From: an uncultured Collinsella sp.
GTDB taxonomy: Bacteria > Actinomycetota > Coriobacteriia > Coriobacteriales > Coriobacteriaceae
NCBI GenBank assembly: GCA_902496335.1
Contig: CABVAO010000039.1
Span: forward strand, 1 to 15,501
Reading direction: 5' to 3'
Length of the DNA: 15,501 bases
Made by a program: the position numbers and the translations under genes. The notes under the pieces are model-generated. The model worked only from the letters and a program-made list of their open reading frames with translations. It had not been told where the DNA came from and ran no database searches. This document shows positions 1 to 6,768 of the stretch, piece by piece. Numbering within the stretch: the stretch's first letter is position 1; each line of letters begins with the position of its first letter.

Positions 1-95
1 GGATCAAGAAGTCCCTCGGGTGGCTGAGCCCGATGGAGTACCGCAGGAAGCTTGGATACGCCTAGGCGCGGTCCAAGAAATCGTCCGCACCCCCA
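1..95 (+). mobile_element. Right end of an IS3-type insertion sequence (partial)
   Basis: The window opens inside an insertion sequence: the last 20 codons of an IS3-family transposase end at 65, and a short tail follows. The tail from about 70 to 95 (GTCCAAGAAATCGTCCGCAC then CCCCA) looks like a terminal inverted repeat. It ends in CA, as expected for IS3-family elements, which have TG...CA ends. The exact boundary and target duplication cannot be fixed because the left end is outside the window. It marks the downstream edge of the pectin island. Confidence 0.5.
3..65 (+). CDS. IS3-family transposase OrfB, C-terminal fragment
   Basis: Only the last 20 residues are inside the window, reading IKKSLGWLSPMEYRRKLGYA before a TAG stop. 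The pattern L-S-P-M-E-Y-R is the usual C-terminal signature of the DDE integrase subunit (OrfB) of IS3-family elements. That subunit carries out strand transfer. The gene is cut by the window edge rather than visibly broken, so whether the full copy is intact is unknown. It is the only coding sequence I accept on the plus strand. Confidence 0.75.
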   Translation: MKKSLGWLSPMEYRRKLGYA

Positions 96-156
96 ATCGA
101 GGCTTTTGACAGCCAAAACAGTCCGTATTTCACCGCAACTGATGGGTGGGATGGAG

Positions 157-1374
157 TTAGAGGCCCAGATAGGTAGTCATGCCTTCGACGGCGAGCTTGG
201 CGCCGGCTACGGCGTGAACAACCGTCAGCGGGCCGTTGACCACGTCGCCGGCGGCAAAGACGCCAGGCACGGTGGTCATGCCGCGCTCGTCGACCGAAAG
301 AAGGCCGCGATGGTCGGTCTCCAGACCGCCCGTCGTAAGCACAAGCTTGTCCTTGGGCACCTGCGAAGCCGCAATCACAACTGTGTCGGCAGACGCATGG
401 TCGAGCTCTTCCTCGTAGCCCACCACATTGTTGTCCTCGTCAAAGATAGCCGTCTCGAACACCGGACCGTTATCATCGATGGCGCAGATCGCCTTGCCGC
501 GCACAATCTCGGCACCGTCAAGCTCGGTCAGTTCCATCTCGTCATCGATGGCAGAGATATGGCGCGATCGGGCATACACAGTGACCTTGCGGGCACCCGA
601 GCGCAGGGCCGTGCGGGCAACATCCATGGCCACATTGCCGGCGCCGATAACCGCCACGTTCTGCCCGATTGCCACGCTCGTGGGATCGACCAGATAATCG
701 ATACCAAACAGCACGTTGCCGCGCGACTCGCCGGGAATACCCAGCTTTCGAGCTCGCCAGGTACCAGTACCGACAAAGACCGCATCGTAGCCGTCGCGCA
801 GCAGGTCGTCGATATGCAGCGCGCCACCGATGGTGGTCGAGGGGCGCACGCGCACGCCAAGCGAGCACATCACGTGGCGATACTTTTGCACGAGCGCACG
901 GGGCAGGCGGAACTCGGGGATACCGTACTCCAGCACACCGCCGATCTCGGGCCGCTGCTCAAATACCGTGACGGCACAGCCCAGCTGGGCCATCTTAATG
1001 GCCACGGTAATACCAGCGGGACCGGAACCGACCACAGCAATCTGTTTACCGCACGACGGTGCGGGCTTCCACTCCTTACGATCCAAATATGCCGTGGAGA
1101 TATAGTTCTCGATGCTCGAGAAATGCACCGGCGCGCCCTTGCGGCCCTGGATGCACGCGCCCTCGCACTGGCCCGAATGGTTGCAAACCATGGAGCAGAC
1201 CGCGCTCATGGGATTGTTCTGGAACAGTAGCTCGCCCGCCTCTTCTAGACGACGCTGTTTGAACAGGTCAATGACCTGTGGAATAGGCGTCTGAACCGGG
1301 CAGCCCTTAATCTGGCAGAACGCCCTTTTACAACCCAGGCAACGATTCGCCTCTTCGACAATGTGGATAGCCAC
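157..1374 (-). CDS. GltD-like NAD(P)H/FAD iron-sulfur oxidoreductase
   Basis: A flavoprotein of about 405 residues related to the glutamate synthase small subunit (GltD) and to PreT/NfnB-type electron-transfer subunits. Seen in the sequence: two N-terminal cysteine clusters for 4Fe-4S centres (CLGCKRAFC...GC near residues 12-25 and CSMVC...C...C near 60-74), an FAD-binding GSGPAGI at 116, an NAD(P)-binding GAGNVAMD at 244, and the C-terminal flavin motif GVFAAGD at 371. I choose the GTG at 1374 because AAGGGGAG lies 5 bases upstream; the ATG nine codons earlier has no clear ribosome site. No large glutamate synthase subunit or other partner is visible, so the substrate is open; stand-alone proteins of this type often pass electrons between NAD(P)H and ferredoxin-like partners. 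It follows the pectin genes on the same strand after a 103-bp gap. Family call firm, role unknown. Confidence 0.85.
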   Translation of the reverse strand: MAIHIVEEANRCLGCKRAFCQIKGCPVQTPIPQVIDLFKQRRLEEAGELLFQNNPMSAVCSMVCNHSGQCEGACIQGRKGAPVHFSSIENYISTAYLDRKEWKPAPSCGKQIAVVGSGPAGITVAIKMAQLGCAVTVFEQRPEIGGVLEYGIPEFRLPRALVQKYRHVMCSLGVRVRPSTTIGGALHIDDLLRDGYDAVFVGTGTWRARKLGIPGESRGNVLFGIDYLVDPTSVAIGQNVAVIGAGNVAMDVARTALRSGARKVTVYARSRHISAIDDEMELTELDGAEIVRGKAICAIDDNGPVFETAIFDEDNNVVGYEEELDHASADTVVIAASQVPKDKLVLTTGGLETDHRGLLSVDERGMTTVPGVFAAGDVVNGPLTVVHAVAGAKLAVEGMTTYLGL

Positions 1375-1402
1375 GCAACTCCCCTTTTTAATGCAATCCA
1401 AT

Positions 1403-1435
1403 GGGGCGACGATAAAGACCCTTCACCGCCGCCCC
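1403..1435 (-). other. Stem-loop in the gap before the GltD-like gene
   Basis: GGGGCGACG (1403-1411) and CGCCGCCCC (1427-1435) can pair as a 9-bp stem with one G-U pair and a 15-base loop. In the minus-strand transcript no U-tract follows, so it is not a standard intrinsic terminator. It sits about 29 bases before the start of the oxidoreductase and could affect mRNA processing or read-through from the epimerase gene. Confidence 0.4.
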
Positions 1436-1477
1436 CATACAGGTAATCTCAATCTGCCGACACGGCAAAAGCCAATG

Positions 1478-2383
1478 CTATAACTCGCGATGCGAAGCCC
1501 CGCAGCGAGCGGACATGTGCTCGAGTGTCGCCAGGCAGTCAGCCGCCGTCGCCGGCACGCTGTTCTCGACCACGCAGGGAATCCCAGGGCAGGCGGCAGC
1601 CGCCCAGGCCACCACGGGCTCAAAGTCATATCGTCCCGTCTCGCCCACGCCATGACACACCAGGCGCGAACCCGTACCGTCGCACCAACCGGCTTCGTCC
1701 TCGTTATCAACGACCTCAAAATCCTTGGCGTGCAGCGCGCGGATCTTACTGCCGCATAAGTAGAGCATGCGCGCGGTGATTTCCTGCGCTTCGTCAACAA
1801 CACTGGGGTGCAGCAGTGATACCGGGTCATAGATCACGCCGAGCGACGGACTCGAGACGCGCTCTAGCACCTCACGGCAGCGATCCGGCGTGTTGACCGT
1901 TTCGTTCCAACCAGGCTCGATCAAAATTTGCCCACCCACGGCCTCGGCCCGATCGCAGACGTGTGCAAGCCCGTCTGCAAACGCATCGAGTGCCTCATCG
2001 GTCATGCGGTCGTCAGCAACGCGGTTCTGTGCATTGGGGCGACCGGTCTCGGTGCCAACCGGGCATCCGCCGAGCATCTGGGCAAAGTTCAAGCATGCCT
2101 CGTACTCGGCAAAGTTATCCATGAGCTGTTGGCGATCGGGCGTCGCCAGATTCTTATAACAGCCGAGCACGGTGACCGAAACGCCCGCCTCGTCGAGCAC
2201 CGCACGCAAATGGTCGGCAAGCTCGTGGGTCAGGCCGCCTCGATCGATCCCCATCGATGCGTAGAGCACCTTGCTCGGCAGTTGAATGCACGAAAAGCCC
2301 AGCTCTCCCGCCATGCGAATGCGTTCCTCGACGGTCCCCTGCGGAAGGTCGTGCAAACGTACGCCCGGAGTAATAGCCCCCAC
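1478..2383 (-). CDS. TIM-barrel sugar (phosphate) isomerase/epimerase
   Basis: A 301-residue protein of the xylose-isomerase-like TIM-barrel family (AP-endonuclease family 2 fold). These enzymes use a divalent metal to isomerise or epimerise sugars or keto-acids in the cytoplasm. Likely metal ligands fall at the expected strand ends: E156 in LIEPGWN, D186 in IYDPVSL, H218 in LHAKDF and E273 in VVENS. The open frame runs further upstream into the GH105 gene, but that part is not family-like. The GTG at 2383 starts one base after the GH105 stop (TAA, 2387-2385), with AAGGGA about 10 bases before it, so the two genes look translationally coupled. This suggests it acts on what GH105 releases, for example a 4-deoxy-hexosulose uronate or another uronate. 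It is not a recognised KduI or UxaE sequence. Family confident, substrate inferred only. Confidence 0.85.
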   Translation of the reverse strand: MGAITPGVRLHDLPQGTVEERIRMAGELGFSCIQLPSKVLYASMGIDRGGLTHELADHLRAVLDEAGVSVTVLGCYKNLATPDRQQLMDNFAEYEACLNFAQMLGGCPVGTETGRPNAQNRVADDRMTDEALDAFADGLAHVCDRAEAVGGQILIEPGWNETVNTPDRCREVLERVSSPSLGVIYDPVSLLHPSVVDEAQEITARMLYLCGSKIRALHAKDFEVVDNEDEAGWCDGTGSRLVCHGVGETGRYDFEPVVAWAAAACPGIPCVVENSVPATAADCLATLEHMSARCGASHREL

Positions 2384-2384
2384 G

Positions 2385-3623
2385 TTATTCACATCCCTTA
2401 TGAGCGTTGATGCCCGGGGTGTATCCGCCAAACGGGTCCTCGATGGAGCACACGCCCGAGGGGGCGAGCGGATCGCGCTTACCGGCCAGCTTGTCGTGAT
2501 GCATGGTCTCGATATAGGCAAGCACCAGCGGCGCCACACCCTTTGCATCATTTTTGACCACGGGCTCGCTCATGTAGTAATCAAACGTGCCCTCGCGGTG
2601 CGCGGTGTTTCCCAAGCCCGCAACCAGGCAGATGTTGTCGAGCGCCAGCTGCCCGTCATACTCGGACAGGCAGGTCTCGCAGATGCCGTCGAAGGCGCGA
2701 CGGCCGTACTGGTAGTAACGCTCGCCCAGCACGCCCAGACGCACGCCCTTCATGATGGCGTTGGCAAAGATGGCGCTGCCCGACTCCTCCAGGTAGTTGG
2801 GGGCGATATTGGGCAGGTTGATAACCTGGTGCCACATGCCGGTCTTCTCGTCCTGATACGGCAGCATGGCGTCGATCAGATCGTGGAACATCTTGCGGAT
2901 CTCGTCCTTCTCGGCCGACATCGAAGGCGGCATAAGCTCCCAGGTGTCGATGAGCGCCATGGCAAACCAGCCCTCGGCGCGCAGCCAGAAGTTAGCCGAA
3001 AGGCCGGTGACCGGGTCGCACCAGAACTGTTTGCGGCTCGCGTCGTAAGCGTGATAGTACAGACCGTTGAGGGGGTTGCGCATCAGGTCATGCACGACCT
3101 GGAACATATGGAAGCTGTCCGAGCAGGCACGACGGTTGTGGAAGCTCAGCTCGTACTGCATGTAGAACGGCTGCGCCATGTACATGCCATCGAGCCAAAT
3201 CTGGTTGGGATAGACGGCCTTGTGCCAGAACACGCCTTCTTTGGTGCGCGGCTGGGTCTCGAGCTGGCGGTAGATGGTGTCCATGGCGGCACGGTACTTG
3301 GGCTTGCCCACCAGGTCATAGAGCTTGTAGAGGGTCTTGCCCGCATTGACGTTATCGAGGTTGTACTCCTCGGGGTTGTAATGCTTTATGGTACCGTCGT
3401 CCTGGACAAAGAAATCGATGTAGTCATCGGCGAAAGTCAGGTAGCGCTGCTCACCCGTGATCTCGTACAGTTCGATGAGCGCCTTGATCATGCAGCCGTC
3501 AATATAGTTCCAGGTGTTCTCCTTGCCGGCGCGAATCTTTTCGATATTCCAAGCCGGCGCCTGCGGCGTAGAGGTTTCGATCAACTGCTCGATATAACGG
3601 TCCAGGATTTGATTGCAACCCAT
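2385..3623 (-). CDS. GH105 unsaturated galacturonyl/rhamnogalacturonyl hydrolase
   Basis: A 412-residue (alpha/alpha)6-barrel enzyme like YteR/YesR. The family removes the 4,5-unsaturated galacturonate left at the non-reducing end of pectin fragments by polysaccharide lyases. Visible signatures: QIWLDGMYMAQPF at 141-153, where D145 matches the catalytic aspartate of the family; LYYHAYD at 188-194; LRAEGWFAMA at 214-223; and the C-terminal segment GVAPLVLAY. No signal peptide is seen, so it should be cytoplasmic. The ATG at 3623 is preferred over the one six codons earlier because GAGGGG lies about 6 bases upstream of it. The C-terminus has about 25 residues beyond the usual end. Upstream are a paired operator and a candidate promoter; downstream the epimerase starts one base after the stop. 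The presence of GH105 implies that lyase products are available, although no lyase is in the window. Confidence 0.93.
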   Translation of the reverse strand: MGCNQILDRYIEQLIETSTPQAPAWNIEKIRAGKENTWNYIDGCMIKALIELYEITGEQRYLTFADDYIDFFVQDDGTIKHYNPEEYNLDNVNAGKTLYKLYDLVGKPKYRAAMDTIYRQLETQPRTKEGVFWHKAVYPNQIWLDGMYMAQPFYMQYELSFHNRRACSDSFHMFQVVHDLMRNPLNGLYYHAYDASRKQFWCDPVTGLSANFWLRAEGWFAMALIDTWELMPPSMSAEKDEIRKMFHDLIDAMLPYQDEKTGMWHQVINLPNIAPNYLEESGSAIFANAIMKGVRLGVLGERYYQYGRRAFDGICETCLSEYDGQLALDNICLVAGLGNTAHREGTFDYYMSEPVVKNDAKGVAPLVLAYIETMHHDKLAGKRDPLAPSGVCSIEDPFGGYTPGINAHKGCE

Positions 3624-3649
3624 TGCTGTCCCCTCTGACATAAACGATA

Positions 3650-3663
3650 GGTGAACGTTACCC
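3650..3663. promoter_or_regulatory. Operator copy, GH105 promoter, downstream site
   Basis: GGTGAACGTTACCC keeps the core GGTGAACGTT and has two changes in the right half from GGTGAACGTTCACC. Its centre is 41 bp from the next copy and it sits between the candidate -10 and the GH105 start, where a bound repressor would block transcription. Confidence 0.7.
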
Positions 3664-3665
3664 CT

Positions 3666-3696
3666 AGTGTAACGCGAACGAGGAATATAGGGTGAA
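3666..3696 (-). promoter_or_regulatory. Candidate sigma-70-type promoter for GH105-epimerase
   Basis: On the minus strand TTCACC (3696-3691, inside the upstream operator) could serve as -35 and TACACT (3671-3666) as -10. The 19-bp spacing is long. The same arrangement, TTCACC inside an operator, then a -10, then a second operator, recurs at uxaC and at the symporter, and that recurrence is the main support. Confidence 0.4.
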
Positions 3697-3716
3697 CGTT
3701 AACCCTATATTCCTCG
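3679..3716. repeat. 38-bp near-perfect palindrome enclosing an operator
   Basis: The operator copy GGTGAACGTTAACC (3691-3704) lies at the exact centre of a 38-bp palindrome. The arms CGAGGAATATAGGGT (3679-3693) and its complement (3702-3716) are perfect; only one central pair (3694/3701) does not match. A direct repeat CGCGAACG also flanks it (3673-3680 and 3715-3722). No U-tract follows on either strand, so it is not a normal terminator. It lies between the SGNH stop and the GH105 start. Confidence 0.85.
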
Positions 3717-3717
3717 C

Positions 3718-3744
3718 GAACGGCAGACTTTTAGCGGCAAACGG
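3718..3744. promoter_or_regulatory. Second conserved promoter element GAACGG-N16-AACGG (GH105)
   Basis: GAACGG at 3718 and AACGG at 3740 flank a T-tract (3729-3732). The first repeat begins 20.5 bp from the upstream operator centre. The same 27-bp pattern occurs at 10186 and 15119 at nearly the same distance. Here it overlaps the last codons and stop of the SGNH gene. It could be a binding site for an activator with direct-repeat half-sites. Confidence 0.55.
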
Positions 3745-4399
3745 CGGTGAGACCCGCGGCGATGCGATGCGCCAGGCGCTCATAGCCGGCAGGACTGTAA
3801 TGCAGACCGTCCGGCATATAGAGCTCGCGGTGCTCCGGCAAAAACGGGCTGATACCGCTTTGCGCATACAGGTCAATCACCGGCACGGAGTAGCGGTCGC
3901 AGACCTCGAGCATCGCTCGCACGTAGGCGACCTGCGTCAACCCCAGGTGGTTGAGCTCGTCGCTTGCCGGGATATCCTTCTCGTGCTTGCCGCTCGTCTT
4001 GCACGGCGTCATAAACACGAGCTTTGCCCGAGGCGAGCGCGCCGTGATGGTACGGATCAGGTAATCGAGTGCACCATAGAACTCATGCACGTCCGTGCTG
4101 CCGAGCTCTCCAAGCGGCACGTTGCGGCTAAAGTCGTTGACGCCGCCAAAGACGATGTAGATATCGGCCGCATCGTCGATACCGTCAAGGCGCTCGACAA
4201 ACGAATCGGTACGGTCGGCCTTGATGGCGATACGCGAACCCTTGATGCCAAAGTTCTCGACGACCGCGCCTCCCAGCAACGCGCCCAAATGCGAGGTCCA
4301 CGAGATGTCGTTGCCTCCCCCACCGCAGCCGTTGTCGCCCCAGGTCGTTGAGTCGCCAAAGCAGCAAATGGTCGATTCACTCAAACTCTTCGTTTCCAT
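3731..4399 (-). CDS. SGNH/GDSL-family esterase (likely pectin deacetylating)
   Basis: A 222-residue SGNH hydrolase. The four conserved blocks are visible: GDSTTWG with nucleophile S17, glycine 51 in NFGIKGSR, GGVND with N88, and DGLHYSPAGY with D197 and H200. The family includes rhamnogalacturonan and other polysaccharide acetylesterases; next to CE8, GH28 and GH105 genes a deacetylating role on pectin oligomers is the natural inference. No signal peptide is present, so it should be intracellular. The ATG at 4399 is chosen because AGGAGA lies 6 bases upstream; the longer open frame to 4459 lacks such a site. It follows the CE8 fusion gene by 69 bp with no terminator between, so the two probably share an mRNA. 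A small hairpin (4414-4427) lies just before its ribosome site. Confidence 0.87.
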   Translation of the reverse strand: METKSLSESTICCFGDSTTWGDNGCGGGGNDISWTSHLGALLGGAVVENFGIKGSRIAIKADRTDSFVERLDGIDDAADIYIVFGGVNDFSRNVPLGELGSTDVHEFYGALDYLIRTITARSPRAKLVFMTPCKTSGKHEKDIPASDELNHLGLTQVAYVRAMLEVCDRYSVPVIDLYAQSGISPFLPEHRELYMPDGLHYSPAGYERLAHRIAAGLTAVCR

Positions 4400-4468
4400 A
4401 ATCTTCTCCTCATCCGCCCATCGGCGGTCATACAGGAACGTACCGTTTATTCGCAGCATGCCGAGGGG

Positions 4469-6634
4469 CTATGCACGGGCGCATTCCGCAACGTGCGAAT
4501 CGAGCCATTCGATATCCTCGGCAAGATGTGTCACGCCCAGATGGTGTTCACCCGGACACACCTCGTGCCGCAGGCCATCTCTGCGACCCAGTAACTTGTA
4601 GGCATCGCGCACGATCTCGAGCTGCTCGTCAACATTTTTCAGCCCGCGCGAACCGTTCAGATGATCCTCTTCGCAGCTCTGCACCAACAGCGGGCGTGGC
4701 GCAATAAGCGAGGCAATATCGCCCATGTCGAGCAAGCGCCAAAGTCCGGGTGTGTAGTTGCAGCTGCAATTGCCGTTGAGGTGCAGCAGCGAATCATCGA
4801 CACCGTACAGGTAGCCCGAGACAAACGTCTTGCATACGCGTGGGTCGAGCGCCGCCAGATACAGCGTCATGTATCCGCCGCCCGAAAAGCCAAAACAGCC
4901 CAGGTCGTCCATGGCAATGTCGCCGCGCGCCTCTAGGTAATCGATCAGACGCATGTTATCCCAGGCGTTGAGACCCGCAACGGTAAGTCCCAGCGGCTCG
5001 GCCATGCGCGCCTGGTTTAGGCACGTGCCGCGCAGAAAGCTGTTCTCGTCATCGCCCTGGCCCTTCCAGTCACGACGGTATCCCCAACCGCGTGCGTCGG
5101 AGCAGACGGTCACGTAACCCATGCGTGCCAAACGCAGACCGTAGTCGTAATTGAACTTACGCACGGCATCATCGACCGCCGGCACGCCCGCAACACCGGC
5201 TACGCTTGCAGCACCCGCTCCCTGATGGCCATGCGGGCAGATATAGCAACACTTGCGGCCGCACGCATCGAGCTTAGGCGACTGCGGCTCGAGCAGGTAG
5301 AACGGCATCCAAACGTCGCGCTCCACCTGCAGCATCGCATGGGTGCGCACGATGCCGCCGGCAACCCGCACGCGGCTGAGCTCACGAATCTCAATCGGGA
5401 CGCGGTCCATAAGCGAAAGGCCCAAAACATCGTACAGACGAGTCCTGGTCGCAATCTTCCACGCCTCAAAATCTGCAGGAGTCTTGCCCGTAAAAGCAGC
5501 CGAACGTCCCTCGCGCTTCAGCCGGGCACGCAGCGCAGGCTCGTCTTCGCAGTACGTCTCGATGTGCACGGTGCGGCCATTGGCAGATAGCCCAGCCGTC
5601 TCAACCGCATCACCGTCGCCGCCCTCGGGATCCCAGCCATCCCCACCGGCAAGCACCTGCTCGCGAGCGTACCCGGCGGCAGCCATCACATCGAGTTCAT
5701 TCGCCCACGGCACCCAGCCGGTAGCATCACCCGCCGGCCCATGCAGGATCGCGCCAGCATACTGCACGCAGTTGTGCGCCGCCGGCTTATTCCAATCCCA
5801 CCAGCCTTCGCGCTTGATATGTCGCCCCAGCCAGCAATCGATCAGCACAGTTTGCGCCCATTCGCGCCAAGGACGACCCAGGTAGACCGAATCCGGCGCC
5901 ACGCCATCCGGAGCTGTAAACGAACAGCCGTGGAACACAAATCCGTACGACTCGCCTTTAGGCGTGGAGGCTGCCGTTACATACCCGTTGACATCCATAT
6001 CGCGATTGAGCGAGCGGATCTCGCACCCCTCAAAGTAGGCACGCGCGCTGCCAAAGATAAAGTCGACATCGCCCTCGATCCGGCAACGCCGAAAATACTG
6101 GCGCCCCACCCGGCGCGGCGCATACTGTTTGGGCCCTATGAACCCACCCGGTTTAGCCTCATGCGGCGGCAGCGGGCCCAAAAACAGTGTGTCCTGGTGC
6201 CCCTTAATGCAGCAGGCATCGACAACCAGACGGTCGCCATCGGCATACAGGGCAATCGCCTGACCGACCTCGCGCCCATCGCCCGCATCGTTTTCGATCG
6301 TGAGGTTTGCAAGCGTCACGTCATCGGCATCGACCAGGACCGTATACGTGCGGAAGGTGCCGAGCGTGCCGTCGACGCCCGAGCCGTCCTCCGAAGGCAT
6401 CTTGGCACCCAGGCCGCCCATGATACGCACGCTATCGGCCGTCTCTCCCTCAATCGTCACATGCGAGCGACGAATCTCGACCCGCTCGCGGTACTCACCC
6501 GGCTCGATATGGATTGTCACCGGCCGTCCGTCATTCGGACAGGATTCGTCAATTGCCTCCAAGGCCTTAGAGATACTGTGATATGCCCCCGCACGCTCGG
6601 GCGAAACCTCAAAAAATCGTCTCTCACTCATCAT
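4469..6634 (-). CDS. CE8 pectin methylesterase fused to alpha/beta-hydrolase esterase
   Basis: A 721-residue two-domain protein. Residues 1 to about 335 form a CE8 pectinesterase beta-helix: GHQDTLF (Q147, D148), GDVDFIFG (D191) and YLGRPWREWAQTVLID (R254, W256) are the catalytic signatures. Residues about 380-721 form an alpha/beta-hydrolase of the large-esterase type, with nucleophile elbow FGFSGGG (S584), an acid in SCEEDH (E655 or D657) and the histidine in GEHHLG (H697/H698). It may be an acetyl- or a second methyl-esterase. The linker is rich in Gly and Asp (330-345). There is no signal peptide, unlike most bacterial CE8 enzymes, so it should act on imported oligogalacturonides. Start at ATG 6634 (a second ATG follows at once); AAAGGA is 11 bases upstream. 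No stop or frameshift separates the domains, so the fusion looks genuine. A palindrome lies in its leader. Confidence 0.9.
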   Translation of the reverse strand: MMSERRFFEVSPERAGAYHSISKALEAIDESCPNDGRPVTIHIEPGEYRERVEIRRSHVTIEGETADSVRIMGGLGAKMPSEDGSGVDGTLGTFRTYTVLVDADDVTLANLTIENDAGDGREVGQAIALYADGDRLVVDACCIKGHQDTLFLGPLPPHEAKPGGFIGPKQYAPRRVGRQYFRRCRIEGDVDFIFGSARAYFEGCEIRSLNRDMDVNGYVTAASTPKGESYGFVFHGCSFTAPDGVAPDSVYLGRPWREWAQTVLIDCWLGRHIKREGWWDWNKPAAHNCVQYAGAILHGPAGDATGWVPWANELDVMAAAGYAREQVLAGGDGWDPEGGDGDAVETAGLSANGRTVHIETYCEDEPALRARLKREGRSAAFTGKTPADFEAWKIATRTRLYDVLGLSLMDRVPIEIRELSRVRVAGGIVRTHAMLQVERDVWMPFYLLEPQSPKLDACGRKCCYICPHGHQGAGAASVAGVAGVPAVDDAVRKFNYDYGLRLARMGYVTVCSDARGWGYRRDWKGQGDDENSFLRGTCLNQARMAEPLGLTVAGLNAWDNMRLIDYLEARGDIAMDDLGCFGFSGGGYMTLYLAALDPRVCKTFVSGYLYGVDDSLLHLNGNCSCNYTPGLWRLLDMGDIASLIAPRPLLVQSCEEDHLNGSRGLKNVDEQLEIVRDAYKLLGRRDGLRHEVCPGEHHLGVTHLAEDIEWLDSHVAECARA

Positions 6635-6654
6635 CAGTCACCGCGTCCTTTCGT

Positions 6655-6669
6655 CGTAGACCGTCTACG
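6655..6669. promoter_or_regulatory. Palindrome CGTAGAC-C-GTCTACG in the CE8 leader
   Basis: A perfect 7-bp inverted repeat with a single central base lies about 20 bp before the CE8-fusion start. It differs from the GGTGAACGTTCACC operators. It could be an operator for another regulator or a very small hairpin. Only one copy is seen in the window. Confidence 0.4.
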
Positions 6670-6685
6670 TTGCAGTTTCGGCATA

Positions 6686-6730
6686 TAAAAAGTTCGCGCA
6701 ATGGGTCGGGAAGGCCCTGCCCATCGCGCG
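6686..6730 (-). terminator. Intrinsic terminator after the GH28 gene
   Basis: In the minus-strand transcript CGCGCGATGGG (6730-6720) pairs with CCCATTGCGCG (6705-6695), 11 bp with one G-U pair; an inner GGG/CCC pairing sits in the loop. It is followed by GAAC and a run of five U (6691-6687). It lies 39 bases beyond the GH28 stop. Confidence 0.8.
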
Positions 6731-6768
6731 CCGCGACATACCGAATTTAATTGTTTAGGAGCAAACGC

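Noticed and set aside
2286..3638. Plus-strand open frame of 450 codons opposite GH105
   Set aside because: Antisense shadow; GH105 on the other strand has catalytic motifs and a ribosome site.
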